Notes under the pieces: model-generated
Told to the model about the DNA's origin: nothing
The model's database searches: none
Seen by the model: only the letters and a program-made list of their open reading frames with translations
Assembly (NCBI RefSeq): GCF_000972785.3
Contig: NZ_CP011253.3
Coordinates: forward strand, 496,001 to 560,000
DNA from: Pandoraea oxalativorans
Lineage (GTDB): Bacteria > Pseudomonadota > Gammaproteobacteria > Burkholderiales > Burkholderiaceae
Reading direction: 5' to 3'
Length of the DNA: 64,000 nt
Shown here: in pieces, positions 1 through 8,749 of the stretch
Numbering within the stretch: the stretch's first letter is position 1
How the letters are laid out: every line of letters starts with the position of its first letter
Made by a program: the position numbers and the translations under genes

Positions 1-345
1 CAGTTCTCGCCCGCGCAGGCATTCGACTGGGTGACGGCAGGCGCGATTTACGGATTGGTCATCGGCTCGCTCGTGCTGATCGTCGCCGGGCGCGGGCCGC
101 GTTTCCTGCGGGGCGCCGTTGCGCTGGCGGCGCTGGTCGTCCTGCTCGTCTTCGTCAATCTCCTGCCTGCGAATCCCTATTACGAGGCGGCGCTTCAGTC
201 GTGGCGTCAGGGGCAGTACGTGCACTTCAACGTGCTGGCGCGCTGGCTCGCGTGGACATGGCCGTATCTCGTGCTGATCTACCTGCTGGCGATGTTCGAC
301 CCGAGCCATCGCGGTCCGGCGCGTCGCGGCGGCAAGCCGAACTGA
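1..345 (+). CDS. VanZ-like membrane protein, C-terminal part
   Basis: The reading frame is open from the first base, so this is the last 114 codons of a gene that starts outside the window. Three hydrophobic stretches are visible (about residues 14-30, 38-54 and 84-97 of the visible part), followed by a basic tail. The spacing of helices and the WTWPYLVLIYLLAMF end resemble the VanZ-like family of small multi-helix membrane proteins, whose role outside glycopeptide resistance is unknown. A weak hairpin (arms CTGACGC/GCGTCAG, 342-361) overlaps the stop codon and may end the transcript. The family call is from general similarity only. Confidence 0.6.
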   Translation, partial: QFSPAQAFDWVTAGAIYGLVIGSLVLIVAGRGPRFLRGAVALAALVVLLVFVNLLPANPYYEAALQSWRQGQYVHFNVLARWLAWTWPYLVLIYLLAMFDPSHRGPARRGGKPN

Positions 346-467
346 CGCCCACGCGCGTCAGGAAATTCGGCATTTTTTGGGAGCGAGCCGATGTGCTCGC
401 CGCAACGGCGGAATGTCCGTCAAGGCCCGTCAGGTAAGCGTTTCCGGCCGATTTCCCCACGTCATTG

Positions 468-482
468 TTTCCAAATTGGAAA
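468..482. promoter_or_regulatory. 15-bp perfect palindrome, candidate operator
   Basis: TTTCCAA and TTGGAAA form a perfect inverted repeat around one A. It lies about 140 bp upstream of the MFS exporter start and overlaps a possible weak promoter (TTGTTT, then TATTGG). Palindromes of this type are common operators for LysR- or MarR-type regulators of drug exporters. No regulator gene is adjacent in the window. Confidence 0.4.
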
Positions 483-568
483 TAGCGTATTGGCCATCTG
501 CCCATTGGTGGGGCCGCGCCCGCCTCCTAAACTCTCATGTAAGGCGAGCTGATACTCGGCGCGCCACG

Positions 569-605
569 ACCGCCCGGCATCTACAGGCAGATCCCGGGCG
601 GTTTT
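569..605 (+). terminator. Hairpin plus T-run in the leader of the MFS gene
   Basis: The 9-bp arms ACCGCCCGG and CCGGGCGGT enclose a 16-nt loop and are followed by TTTTC. The structure ends only about 16 bp before the exporter start codon, so it could act as an attenuator in the leader, or simply end an upstream transcript. Confidence 0.45.
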
Positions 606-620
606 CATTGGGGAGCGAAG

Positions 621-2162
621 ATGAGTACGTGGGGGTTGGTGTTTGCGCACAAGACACGGCAGCGCGTGCTGATGGCCGTGATCGCGGCGGCCACCGGCAT
701 CGAGATGCTGGAGAACGGCATGTTCGTGTTCGCGTCGTCGCACATCGCGGGCGGCGTCGGCGCAGCCCCGGAAGAGTACGCCTTCGTCTCCACGCTTTAC
801 GCCGTCGCCGGCATTCTCGTCATTCTCAAACAACGCTGGCTCGCGTCGCGTCTGGGTTATCGCGGTTTTCTGACCGGTGCGCTCACGCTCATGGCGTTCG
901 GCGCGTGGCTGTGCGGCATGGCGCACAACCCGGTGGAGCTGGCCGTGGCGCGCTTCGTGCTCGGATTGGGGGCGGGTTCGCTCTTCACGGCGAGCCGTAT
1001 TCTGATCAATCTGTGTTTCGCGCCCGAACTGCGGCTGCGTGCGCTGCTGTTCTTCACGTATGGCTTCTTCGGCGCACAGATCTCCGCGCCGTTGCTCGCG
1101 AGCTATCTCGTCGATCGTTTCCTATGGTCGTCGATATTTCTCGTCATGGTGCCGATCGCGCTTGCCGGCGCACTGGCGTCGTGGCTCGTCATTCCGGATT
1201 TTCGCGAACGTCTGCGCGACGAAGGCGAATTCGAAATGCGCGGCATCGTGTTCTTCGCGGCGGGCGTGCTGTTCGTCGAAGTGATGATGCAGCGCTCGCG
1301 TTTCGACTTCTTCTCCAATCCGTTGCATCTGCTCGAACTCTGTCTGGTCGGGGCGATCTGCGCCATCGGCTACATGTGGCATCAGTATTCGCATCACAAG
1401 CCGCTGATCGACTTTCGCGTGCTCGTGCGCAACCCCGTGTATGTGCTCGGGCTGGGCGGGTACGCGGTCTACTACTTCTTTTCGTATTCGACGTCTTACC
1501 TTTTCCCGATCTACATGCAGCAGGGGCTGAACTGGAGCGTCGAGCACACGGGATATCTGCAAGCGGTGGCGTCGGTGACGAGTCTCGTGGTGGCCGTGAT
1601 TTACACGATGGCACGCCCGAAGTTCGTGAAGCTCAAGCCATTCGTGCTGCTCGGCTATCTGTGCCTGCTCGGCTACGCGTTTCTGCTGTCGCAGAGCTAT
1701 CAGGGCGTATCGAGTCAGTGGCTGATTCTGCCGATGGTGCTGAGCGGTCTCGGTGGTGTGTTCGCGATGATTCCGATTGCAGAGCTGACGTTTCGCGGCA
1801 TGGATGAGTACGTCTTCCAGCATGGCTATCAAACGAAGAACATCGTGCGTCAGTTGGTGAGTTCGATGTCGGTGTCCGTCATGGCCGTGCTGATGCAGGA
1901 CCGTCAGGCCGTCTTCATGCATCAACTGACGCCCGCGATGACACCGCTTAACCCCGCCTACAACGCTGCCGTCTCGCAGGCGCAGCAGACGTTCGGTGCG
2001 AGTGTGGACGCGACGACGGCGGCACACATGGCGTCGGCGTGGGTGGGCAATCTCGCGTCGCAACAGGCGCTGGTGCTCTCGTGCGTGAACGTGTTCTTCG
2101 GCTTCGCGTGTCTGGCTGCCTTCTGCGCGTTGTTCATGGCGGTGCAACGGCGTCTTCGCTGA
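621..2162 (+). CDS. MFS transporter, DHA2-like (14-helix) drug exporter
   Basis: A 513-residue very hydrophobic protein with about 14 predicted membrane helices, as in the DHA2 (EmrB-like) drug:proton antiporters. The first helix pair is followed by the loop LKQRWLASRLGYRGFLTG, matching the position of the family motif A, and an R-F-x-x-G-x-G-A-G segment near residue 115 resembles motif C of antiporters. It would export a hydrophobic or amphipathic compound across the inner membrane. The start follows a GGGGAGCGAAG ribosome site. It stands alone, without an adjacent membrane fusion protein, so a tripartite pump cannot be inferred. The substrate is unknown. Confidence 0.8.
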   Translation: MSTWGLVFAHKTRQRVLMAVIAAATGIEMLENGMFVFASSHIAGGVGAAPEEYAFVSTLYAVAGILVILKQRWLASRLGYRGFLTGALTLMAFGAWLCGMAHNPVELAVARFVLGLGAGSLFTASRILINLCFAPELRLRALLFFTYGFFGAQISAPLLASYLVDRFLWSSIFLVMVPIALAGALASWLVIPDFRERLRDEGEFEMRGIVFFAAGVLFVEVMMQRSRFDFFSNPLHLLELCLVGAICAIGYMWHQYSHHKPLIDFRVLVRNPVYVLGLGGYAVYYFFSYSTSYLFPIYMQQGLNWSVEHTGYLQAVASVTSLVVAVIYTMARPKFVKLKPFVLLGYLCLLGYAFLLSQSYQGVSSQWLILPMVLSGLGGVFAMIPIAELTFRGMDEYVFQHGYQTKNIVRQLVSSMSVSVMAVLMQDRQAVFMHQLTPAMTPLNPAYNAAVSQAQQTFGASVDATTAAHMASAWVGNLASQQALVLSCVNVFFGFACLAAFCALFMAVQRRLR

Positions 2163-2317
2163 TCGGTGTCCGGGGTCCCGGAATCTGCATTTCCTCATTC
2201 CTTCGGCGCCGGGCGCCGAGTGCGCCCGCCGGGGCCGTCCGCAATGCCTGAGCAGGTCGGTTAGAATGCCCGCAACACGTCGTTACGTTGCCAATTCCCC
2301 CACATAAAAGCACCGAC

Positions 2318-2650
2318 ATGGCCACCACCCAGTCGCAGTACTACAAGCATCACGTGTTCTTCTGTCTCAATCAGCGCGACGCGGGCGCCGACCGTCCGTC
2401 GTGTGCGAACTGCAATGCGCAGTCGATGCAGGAATACGCGAAGAAAAAGGTCAAGCAACTCGGCCTGGCCGGTCCCGGTCAGGTGCGTGTGAACAAGGCC
2501 GGATGCCTGGACCGCTGCGAGCTGGGGCCGGTCGTCGTGATCTATCCCGAGGGGACCTGGTACACGTACATCGACGAGACCGATATCGACGAAATCGTCG
2601 AGAAGCATCTGGCGCAAGGCGAGATCGTCGAGCGCCTGCTGATCGACTGA
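2318..2650 (+). CDS. (2Fe-2S) ferredoxin domain protein (thioredoxin-like ferredoxin)
   Basis: A 110-residue protein of the thioredoxin-like 2Fe-2S ferredoxin type. Cysteines occur as FFCLNQ, SCANCNA and GCLDRCE, followed by a GPVVVIYPEGTWY strand typical of this fold (compare the NuoE-like and Azotobacter ferredoxin I-like families). It probably carries electrons in the cytoplasm; the partner is unknown. The ATG at 2318 is preferred over an in-frame start ten codons upstream because MATTQSQYYKHH begins the conserved domain. The downstream hydrolase is in the same direction 83 bp away and may be co-transcribed. Confidence 0.8.
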   Translation: MATTQSQYYKHHVFFCLNQRDAGADRPSCANCNAQSMQEYAKKKVKQLGLAGPGQVRVNKAGCLDRCELGPVVVIYPEGTWYTYIDETDIDEIVEKHLAQGEIVERLLID

Positions 2651-2733
2651 ACGACTCATCGACCGGCCAGCCGCGACGTCGACACGCTTTGTCGACGCCA
2701 GCGTCGGCTTCGCACCCCAGACCTACTTCGCTC

Positions 2734-3372
2734 ATGAACGCTCAGACTGAACGCTTCACCATCGACGGCCCGGTCGGCGCCATCGAAATCGCCATCGACC
2801 GTCCGGCCGGTGGGCCGGAAAATCTGCGCGGCATCACCCTTGTCGCGCACCCGCATCCGTTGTTCGGCGGCTCGCTCGACAACAAGGTAGCGCAGACGCT
2901 CGCGCGTGCTTTCGTCCAGCTTGGATACGCCGTGGTGCGTCCGAACTTCCGTGGCGTGGGCAAGAGCGAAGGCGAGCATGACAAAGGCATTGGCGAGCGC
3001 GACGACCTGATGGCCGTCATCGCCTGGATGCGTCAGCAGCCGGGATGGGAAGCGCAACCGCTCGCACTCGCCGGTTTCTCGTTCGGCACGTTCGTGCTCT
3101 CGCACGTGGCCAAGGCGCTCGAAGCTGCGGGCACGCCTGCCCAGCGTCTGGTGTTCGTCGGCACAGCCGCGAGTAACTGGGACGTGGCGACCGTGCCGGC
3201 CGACACGCTCGTCGTCCACGGCGAGAAGGACGACACGGTGCCGCTGCAATCGGTACTGGACTGGGCGCGTCCGCAGACCTTGCCCGTCGTGGTAATCCCC
3301 GGCGGCGAACACTTTTTCCACGGCCTGTTACCGCTGCTGAAACAGATCGTGGTCGATGCGTGGCGTCATTGA
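2734..3372 (+). CDS. Alpha/beta hydrolase of the CocE/NonD-like dienelactone hydrolase type
   Basis: A 212-residue cytoplasmic hydrolase without signal peptide. Visible features are the oxyanion-side segment VAHPHPLFGGSLDNK (about residue 35), the RPNFRGVGKSEG strand-loop, the nucleophile elbow GFSFG (serine near residue 112), a VHGEKDDTVP segment carrying the acid, and a late GGEHFFHG histidine. This is the full triad of a small serine hydrolase often annotated as alpha/beta hydrolase near ferredoxin and dacA genes in Burkholderiaceae. The substrate is unknown. A GGCCCGA/TCGGGCC hairpin follows the stop. Confidence 0.8.
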   Translation: MNAQTERFTIDGPVGAIEIAIDRPAGGPENLRGITLVAHPHPLFGGSLDNKVAQTLARAFVQLGYAVVRPNFRGVGKSEGEHDKGIGERDDLMAVIAWMRQQPGWEAQPLALAGFSFGTFVLSHVAKALEAAGTPAQRLVFVGTAASNWDVATVPADTLVVHGEKDDTVPLQSVLDWARPQTLPVVVIPGGEHFFHGLLPLLKQIVVDAWRH

Positions 3373-3379
3373 TACATCT

Positions 3380-3401
3380 GGCCCGAATTTCGGGCCGTTT
3401 C
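3380..3401 (+). terminator. Terminator after the hydrolase gene
   Basis: The 7-bp arms GGCCCGA and TCGGGCC enclose a 3-nt loop and are followed by GTTTCG, 8 bp after the hydrolase stop. The T-run is short, so strength is uncertain. Confidence 0.55.
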
Positions 3402-3446
3402 GTCTGAGAGCGACCGGCTTCGCTGGGGACGTCGGATGGCCACAGG

Positions 3447-3452
3447 TATAAT
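3447..3452 (+). promoter_or_regulatory. Candidate -10 box upstream of dacA
   Basis: A perfect TATAAT lies about 180 bp upstream of the dacA ATG, in the gap after the hydrolase terminator. No good -35 element is seen at the right distance, so this is a weak call. Confidence 0.35.
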
Positions 3453-3630
3453 TCGCCTCTGAACCTTGTCGTGCCGTGCCGGGTCTATTTCCCCGTACGG
3501 CATGGCTCCGGCGCTCCGGCGCCGCCGTCTTCTTCGCCGTGCCGCGCTCGCCAAAGCGTGGGTTGCACGGCGCCTTCAAGCGCAGATGCCTCCGAGTTTT
3601 GCTTCGCTCACTTCGTTTTTCTCATCGCCA

Positions 3631-4818
3631 ATGAAATTCAACGCTTCGCTGTCCCGTGCCGCCGCCGCCGCGGCGATTGTCGCTTGTGGCTCGCTTGCTA
3701 CGCTTCCCGCTCGTGCTCAACAGATTCCGCCGCCGCCGATGTCGGCCAAGGCGTGGACGATTGTCGACGTCACCAGCGGTCAGGTGCTCGCCGCCGCTGA
3801 CCCGGATGCCCGCGTGGAGCCGGCTTCGCTCACGAAGATCATGACGACGTATCTGGTCTTCGAAGCCCTGCGCGACAAGCGCATCTCGATGGACCAGACC
3901 GTCATTCCCGGCGAGTCGGTTCGCAAGGTGGGTCGTGACGAATCGCGCATGTTTATCGAAGCCGGCAAGCCGGTCTCGGTGCGCGATCTGGTCTCGGGCA
4001 TGATCATCCAGTCGGGTAACGACGCCTCCATCGCGCTGGCCGAACTCGTCGGCGGCTCGCAGCCGGGCTTCGTCGAGCTGATGAGCCGCGCCGCGCAGCG
4101 CATGGGTCTGAAGAACACTCATTACACGAACGTCGACGGTCTGACCGACCCGCAGCACTACACGACGGTGGCCGACATCGCCACGTTGTCGACGCACATG
4201 ATTCAGGACTTCCCCGAGTACTACAAGATCTACTCGGAGAAGAGCTTCACGTACAACAACATCCGCCAGCCGAACCGTAACCGTTTGCTGTCGCTCGACC
4301 CGACGGTCGATGGCCTGAAGACCGGCCACACTAAGGAAGCGGGCTACTGCCTCGTGTCGACGGCCTCGCGTCCGTTGCCGGGCGCAGCGGGCGTGAACCG
4401 TCGTGTGTTGTCGGTGGTCGTGGGCGAGCCGACCGAACGCGCGCGCGTGCAGGACAGCCTCTCGGCGCTGAACTACGCCTATCAGAACTTCGACACGCTG
4501 CGCGTGTACGGCGCGAATCAGGTCGTGGCCACGCCCAAAGTCTGGAAGGGCAAGGACAGCGAGCTGAAGATCGGCGTGAAGAAGGACACCTTCATCACCG
4601 TGCCCAAGGGCACCGCCGACAAGATCAAGCCGCAGCTCGAACTGCGCGAGCCGCTGATTGCTCCGATCGCCAACGGCGCGCAGGTCGGCACCGTCAAGGT
4701 CATGGCAGACGGCAAGCAACTGGCCGAATTCCCGGTCGTGGCGCTGGCCGACGTGGCGCAGGCCAGCTTCATCGGCCGTGCATGGGACGCCCTGCGTCTG
4801 ATGTTCGTGAAGAAGTAA
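3631..4818 (+). CDS. dacA: D-alanyl-D-alanine carboxypeptidase, PBP5/6 type
   Basis: A 395-residue penicillin-binding protein that trims the terminal D-Ala from peptidoglycan pentapeptides in the periplasm. A signal peptide ends at LPARAQQ. The three active-site motifs are present: SLTK (residues about 68-71, nucleophile serine), SGN (about 130) and KTGH (about 230). The beta-rich PBP5_C domain follows, ending in an amphipathic C-terminal anchor (FIGRAWDALRLMFVKK). The ATG at 3631 is chosen because the signal peptide begins there; the longer open frame upstream has no such sequence. The order dacA, transaminase, ybeD, then lipB-lipA resembles the E. coli dacA-ybeD-lipB-lipA neighbourhood. Confidence 0.92.
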   Translation: MKFNASLSRAAAAAAIVACGSLATLPARAQQIPPPPMSAKAWTIVDVTSGQVLAAADPDARVEPASLTKIMTTYLVFEALRDKRISMDQTVIPGESVRKVGRDESRMFIEAGKPVSVRDLVSGMIIQSGNDASIALAELVGGSQPGFVELMSRAAQRMGLKNTHYTNVDGLTDPQHYTTVADIATLSTHMIQDFPEYYKIYSEKSFTYNNIRQPNRNRLLSLDPTVDGLKTGHTKEAGYCLVSTASRPLPGAAGVNRRVLSVVVGEPTERARVQDSLSALNYAYQNFDTLRVYGANQVVATPKVWKGKDSELKIGVKKDTFITVPKGTADKIKPQLELREPLIAPIANGAQVGTVKVMADGKQLAEFPVVALADVAQASFIGRAWDALRLMFVKK

Positions 4819-4837
4819 CCGGGAAGCCATCCGCATC

Positions 4838-5686
4838 ATGAACAACCCCACCGTCTGGCTCAACGGCGAACTGATTGCGCTTGCCGACGCGAAGATTTCC
4901 GTCCTCGACCGAGGTTTCCTCTTCGGGGACGGGATCTACGAAGTCGTGCCGGTCTATCGTGGCAAGCCGTTCCGTCTTGCGCAGCATCTCGACCGCCTTG
5001 AGCGCAGTCTCGCGGAAATCCGCATCGCGAACCCGTACACGCGTGCCGAATGGGAAGCGCTCTTCGCGCGTCTGTCGGCCACGTGTGCGGCCGATCCACA
5101 CAGCGTCTACGTGCAGGTTACGCGCGGTGTCGCGCCGCGTCAGCACACGTTCCCGAAGGACATCACGCCGACCGTGTTCGGCATCGCCACGCCGCTCACG
5201 CTGCCGGGCCGAGAGAAGGTGGAGCAGGGCGTGGGCGCGGTCACGCATGAAGACCGTCGCTGGCTGAACTGCCACATCAAGTCGACGTCGCTGCTGGGTA
5301 ACGTGCTGATGGCGCAATACGCGGCCGATCACGAGGTGCAGGAGACGATCCAGTTCCGCGACGGGCTTCTGACGGAAGCGTCGTCGAGCAACGTGTGGGT
5401 GATCAAGCACGGTGCAATGGCCGCGCCGCAGCGCGATAATCGGATTCTCGAAGGCATTCGCTACGGCGCGCTCGAATCGTTCGCGCAGGAATGCGGTATC
5501 GCGTTCGAGGAGCGTGCGGTGAGCGAAGCGGAAGTGCGCGAGGCCGACGAACTGCTGATTACGTCTGCCACGAAGGAAGTGCTGGCCGTCGTCTCGCTCG
5601 ACGGCAAGCCGGTGGGCGATGGCAAGCCGGGTCCCGTCTTCCGCGCGCTTTACGCGGCGTATCAACGCGCCAAGGAGGCACTATGA
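4838..5686 (+). CDS. dat: D-amino acid aminotransferase (class IV PLP enzyme)
   Basis: A 282-residue class IV aminotransferase. The PLP lysine sits in NCHIKSTSLLGN (about residue 147) and the phosphate-binding loop in LTEASSSNVWVI (about 185). The N-terminal FLFGDGIYEVVPVYRGKPF segment and overall length match D-alanine transaminases rather than the longer branched-chain enzymes. It would interconvert D-alanine and D-glutamate with their keto acids, which fits its place behind dacA in a cell-wall context. It begins 19 bp after dacA and its stop overlaps the next start (ATGA), so dacA-dat-ybeD is probably one operon. Confidence 0.85.
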   Translation: MNNPTVWLNGELIALADAKISVLDRGFLFGDGIYEVVPVYRGKPFRLAQHLDRLERSLAEIRIANPYTRAEWEALFARLSATCAADPHSVYVQVTRGVAPRQHTFPKDITPTVFGIATPLTLPGREKVEQGVGAVTHEDRRWLNCHIKSTSLLGNVLMAQYAADHEVQETIQFRDGLLTEASSSNVWVIKHGAMAAPQRDNRILEGIRYGALESFAQECGIAFEERAVSEAEVREADELLITSATKEVLAVVSLDGKPVGDGKPGPVFRALYAAYQRAKEAL

Positions 5687-5952
5687 CGGAAGAGAAGAAG
5701 AGCTTGATCGAGTTTCCGTGCGACTTCCCCATTAAGGTGATGGGGCAGGCGCAGGACGGATTCGCGCAGGCCATCGTGGAGTTGCTGCGCGAGTTCGACG
5801 CAGAGTTCGATGCCGCCACGGTCGAAATGCGTCCGTCCAGCACGGGTAAGTATCTCGGTCTGACCGTGACGGTGCGCGCGCATTCGCAGGCGCACCTCGA
5901 CGACATCTACCGCAAGCTGACGGCCCATCCGATGGTGAAGGTGGTGCTGTAA
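5683..5952 (+). CDS. ybeD: YbeD/DUF493 family protein
   Basis: An 89-residue protein with the DUF493 (YbeD) fold: an FPCDFPIKVMG beta strand at the N-terminus, a central amphipathic helix, and a YLGLTVTVRAHSQAHLDDIYRKL region. The ferredoxin-like fold suggests allosteric or regulatory binding; in E. coli ybeD lies between dacA and lipB as here, but its role is not settled. The start overlaps the preceding stop and is preceded by AAGGAGG, a strong ribosome site inside the transaminase gene. Confidence 0.85.
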   Translation: MTEEKKSLIEFPCDFPIKVMGQAQDGFAQAIVELLREFDAEFDAATVEMRPSSTGKYLGLTVTVRAHSQAHLDDIYRKLTAHPMVKVVL

Positions 5953-5965
5953 GCGACGCAGTGTC

Positions 5966-5998
5966 GACACGCGCCTGAGTTTGCCTCAGGCGCGTGTC
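5966..5998. terminator. Long perfect hairpin between convergent genes
   Basis: A 14-bp perfect stem (arms GACACGCGCCTGAG and CTCAGGCGCGTGTC, 5-nt loop) lies between ybeD (plus) and the LysR gene (minus). The placement fits a shared terminator for both convergent transcripts, although neither side has a T-run. Confidence 0.6.
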
Positions 5999-6016
5999 CT
6001 CCGATCCCCGGATCGA

Positions 6017-7057
6017 TCAGGCATGCGTTGGCGCACCGTCGTCCGGCAGCTTCGCCGGATCGAGACCCAGTTGGGCATCGGTTGCCATCTCGCCGGCCGT
6101 CGCGGCCATCCCAGCCGCCAGCGCGGCACGGCTCGGCTGCGTCGGACGCCGCCGTGTGTCCTTCACCAGCTCGAACGCCGCCACTTCCTCCAGAAACCAC
6201 GTCCTGAACGCCTGTACGCGTTTCGTCTCCAGCGCGCCCAGCGGACATACGAAGAAGTAATCCCATTCGCATGGCGTATCGACGTCGGACAGCCGCACGA
6301 GGCGTCCCGCCATGATGTCGCCGACAGCAAGCGAACGCCGCACCAGCGCCACCCCCTGACCGACGATGGCAGCCTGCGAGAGCATGCCGGAATCCTCGTA
6401 CATCATCCCCTGCATCGGCTCGGGGATATCGAAGCCTGCAGACGCGAACCACGGGGCCCACGGCTCATCGTGCGAGCGCAGCAGCGTGCTTTGCCGAAAT
6501 TCGTCGGCAGTCTGCGGCAGTTTGCCGTCGTTATAGGACGGACTGCACGCGGGGAAGAAGACGTCGTCGAGCACCTTCTCGATATGCAGCCCCGGCCAGT
6601 TGCCCTTGCCCATGCGCAGGGCGACGTCGACGTCGTCGCGTTCGAAATCGGTCAACTGCGCGCTGCACCGCAACTCCACTTCCAGTTCCGGATGCCGGTC
6701 GATGAAGCGGCCAATGCGCGGCGTCAGCCAGCGACTGGCGAACGACGGCATGGTGGTGAGCACCAGACGCCGCTCGCTGCGCGTGCCCGCCTGCAACTTG
6801 CGCGTGGCCTGCGCAATGTCGGTCAGGGCGGCCCGGATCGACGCGGCGTACTGACGCCCCGCAGGCGTAATGCTGATGCGCTTGCCGTTGCGGGAGAACA
6901 GCGTGGTGCCCAGCTCCTGCTCAAGCGCCCGAATCTGATGGCTGATCGCGCCGTGCGTGACGAACAACTCTTCCGCCGCACGGGAAAAGCTCTCCAGGCG
7001 GGCAGCCGCCTCGAAGGCGCGCAAAGCGCTAAGGTTGGGAAGTCTCCGAAGGTCCAT
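6017..7057 (-). CDS. LysR-type regulator, GcvA-like
   Basis: A 346-residue LysR-type transcription factor. The N-terminal winged helix-turn-helix (LSALRAFEAAARLESFSRAAEELFVTHGAISHQI split over residues 9-42) has the AISHQIRALE recognition helix typical of the GcvA subgroup, followed by a long linker helix and a substrate-binding domain to about residue 300. The C-terminal 45 residues are a polar extension not needed for the fold. It is divergent from the small DUF2917 gene, 100 bp away, and may control it; the ligand is unknown. Confidence 0.85.
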   Translation of the reverse strand: MDLRRLPNLSALRAFEAAARLESFSRAAEELFVTHGAISHQIRALEQELGTTLFSRNGKRISITPAGRQYAASIRAALTDIAQATRKLQAGTRSERRLVLTTMPSFASRWLTPRIGRFIDRHPELEVELRCSAQLTDFERDDVDVALRMGKGNWPGLHIEKVLDDVFFPACSPSYNDGKLPQTADEFRQSTLLRSHDEPWAPWFASAGFDIPEPMQGMMYEDSGMLSQAAIVGQGVALVRRSLAVGDIMAGRLVRLSDVDTPCEWDYFFVCPLGALETKRVQAFRTWFLEEVAAFELVKDTRRRPTQPSRAALAAGMAATAGEMATDAQLGLDPAKLPDDGAPTHA

Positions 7058-7157
7058 GTGAGCTCTATTCGCAAGGCCGTGAAAATATGTCGTTTGGTAC
7101 GGCGCCTGCCAGTCCCTATGATTCAGTCATTGTCTCGCACTGAGTGGGGGTCGTAAA

Positions 7158-7490
7158 ATGCAAAACAATTTGACAAAGATTCAGTACTTCTACGGTCTTC
7201 GCCCGGGCGAAGTGATCACGCTCGATCTGCACCATGAGCATACGCTCGTCGCACGTGGCGCGTCGGTCTGGGTGACGCGCGCAGGCGATCCGCGCGATTA
7301 CTGGCTGGCGCCGGGGCAACGTCTGGCCGTCGAGCCGGGGCGTCGCTACTGGGTGTCAGCGGATACGCCCGCCGAGGCGCAACTGGAGCGCGAAGTCTCG
7401 CGTCGCTTTCCGGTGATGCGCCTGCTTGGCAAGTGGCTGGCTGGCCGTCGGGCGGCGCGTGAAGCGAATTCCTGCACCTGCGCAGCCTGA
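7158..7490 (+). CDS. DUF2917 domain protein
   Basis: A 110-residue protein with a small beta-rich core (GEVITLDLHHEHTLVARGASVWVTRAGDPRDYWLAPGQ broken by turns) matching the DUF2917 family common in Burkholderiaceae. This cupin-like fragment has no known activity. The tail ends CTCAA, with two late cysteines. It is divergent from the LysR gene, the usual arrangement for a regulator and its target. Confidence 0.75.
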   Translation: MQNNLTKIQYFYGLRPGEVITLDLHHEHTLVARGASVWVTRAGDPRDYWLAPGQRLAVEPGRRYWVSADTPAEAQLEREVSRRFPVMRLLGKWLAGRRAAREANSCTCAA

Positions 7491-7704
7491 TATCACTCGT
7501 CGTACGATCGATTAGATCGAGTTGTCGGGCCACGGCCCGTCACACCCACGCGCTCGATGGCGATAGTCGCCGCACGAGCGCGTGTTTCGTTTGGATCGTG
7601 GAATTTCGACCCTGGGTGCTGTTAATCGAATTCACAACAAGACGCGCAATAATCGAAGCAAAATTGCCACGATAACGCGTCAAAACAAGGGAAGTCGTCC
7701 CCCG

Positions 7705-8640
7705 ATGAGCCAAGCTTCGCCCCCCGCATCGATGCCGTCCTCCGCCACACCGAACCCGCAAGCCGACGAACGCCTCGGGCGATTGCTGATGATCGCCGCG
7801 ATGGTGATCTCCGGCACCATCGGTTACTTCGTGCTGATGTCGGGCCAGCCTGCGCTCAACGTGGTGTTCTTCCGTTGCTTGATCGGTGCGCTCAGCCTGT
7901 GCGGCTGGTGTGCGCTGCGCGGTTACTGGCGCGGCTTGCGCATGACACGCTGGCAAGTGCTGAACGTGACCTTGGGGGCGATCACGCTCGTCTCGAACTG
8001 GTATTTCCTGTTCACGGCTTACCGGCTGACCTCGGTCGGCATCACGACCGTCGTCTACAACGTACAGCCGTTCCTGCTGGTGCTCGCCAGTATGATCGTG
8101 ACGCGCGAGCGGCCGTCGCTGGCCACGCTGGGCTGTCTGGGGGTGGCGTTCGCCGGGCTGGTGATTTTGGCCGAGCCGGGCGGCGTGCATGGCGCGGGTT
8201 ATCTGATCGGCGTGGCAAGTGCGCTGGCGGCCGCGTCGCTTTACGCCGCGACCACGCTTTTCACCAAGAAGCTGGCCGGGACGATTCGTCCCGAGATCAT
8301 CGCCGCGCTGCACATGGTCATCGGTGCGGTCGTTTTCGTCTGGATGGCGGACTTCCAGCACTTGCCGTCGGCATCGCGCGAGATCGGCGCCATCGTCACG
8401 CTGGGCCTTTTCCACACGACGTTCATGTATTTGTTGCTCTACGGGGCGTTTCAGAAGGCGTCGACGTCGAGTCTGGCGGTATTCGGCTTCGTCTATCCCG
8501 TGGTCGCCGTGGCGGTGGACTTTCTGGCGTTCGGCATCGTGCTGCACCCGACGCAGTGGCTGGGGGGCGCGATGATTCTGCTTGCGGCCGGGTGGTATGC
8601 CCGAGGTCTGGGCGCGGCACCGGCTCGAAAGGTGGCCTGA
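7705..8640 (+). CDS. EamA/DMT family transporter
   Basis: A 311-residue inner-membrane protein with about ten hydrophobic helices arranged as two EamA repeats (about residues 27-155 and 170-300). Typical family phrases are [13 protein letters not shown] after helix 2 and [15 protein letters not shown] near the end of the first repeat. Such proteins export amino acids or other small metabolites. The ATG at 7705 is chosen because it follows AAGGGAAG and precedes a short polar N-terminus. The substrate cannot be told from sequence. Confidence 0.82.
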   Translation: MSQASPPASMPSSATPNPQADERLGRLLMIAAMVISGTIGYFVLMSGQPALNVVFFRCLIGALSLCGWCALRGYWRGLRMTRWQVLNVTLGAITLVSNWYFLFTAYRLTSVGITTVVYNVQPFLLVLASMIVTRERPSLATLGCLGVAFAGLVILAEPGGVHGAGYLIGVASALAAASLYAATTLFTKKLAGTIRPEIIAALHMVIGAVVFVWMADFQHLPSASREIGAIVTLGLFHTTFMYLLLYGAFQKASTSSLAVFGFVYPVVAVAVDFLAFGIVLHPTQWLGGAMILLAAGWYARGLGAAPARKVA

Positions 8641-8749
8641 GGCTCAGGATCCGACGCCGGTGAGCGTTGCGCTCGGGCAACACCGGGTGCCGCGCCCCGC
8701 CGGGCATGGCTTCGAGCAAGATTGGCGTGGTTTCGCTAAAATTGCGTCC

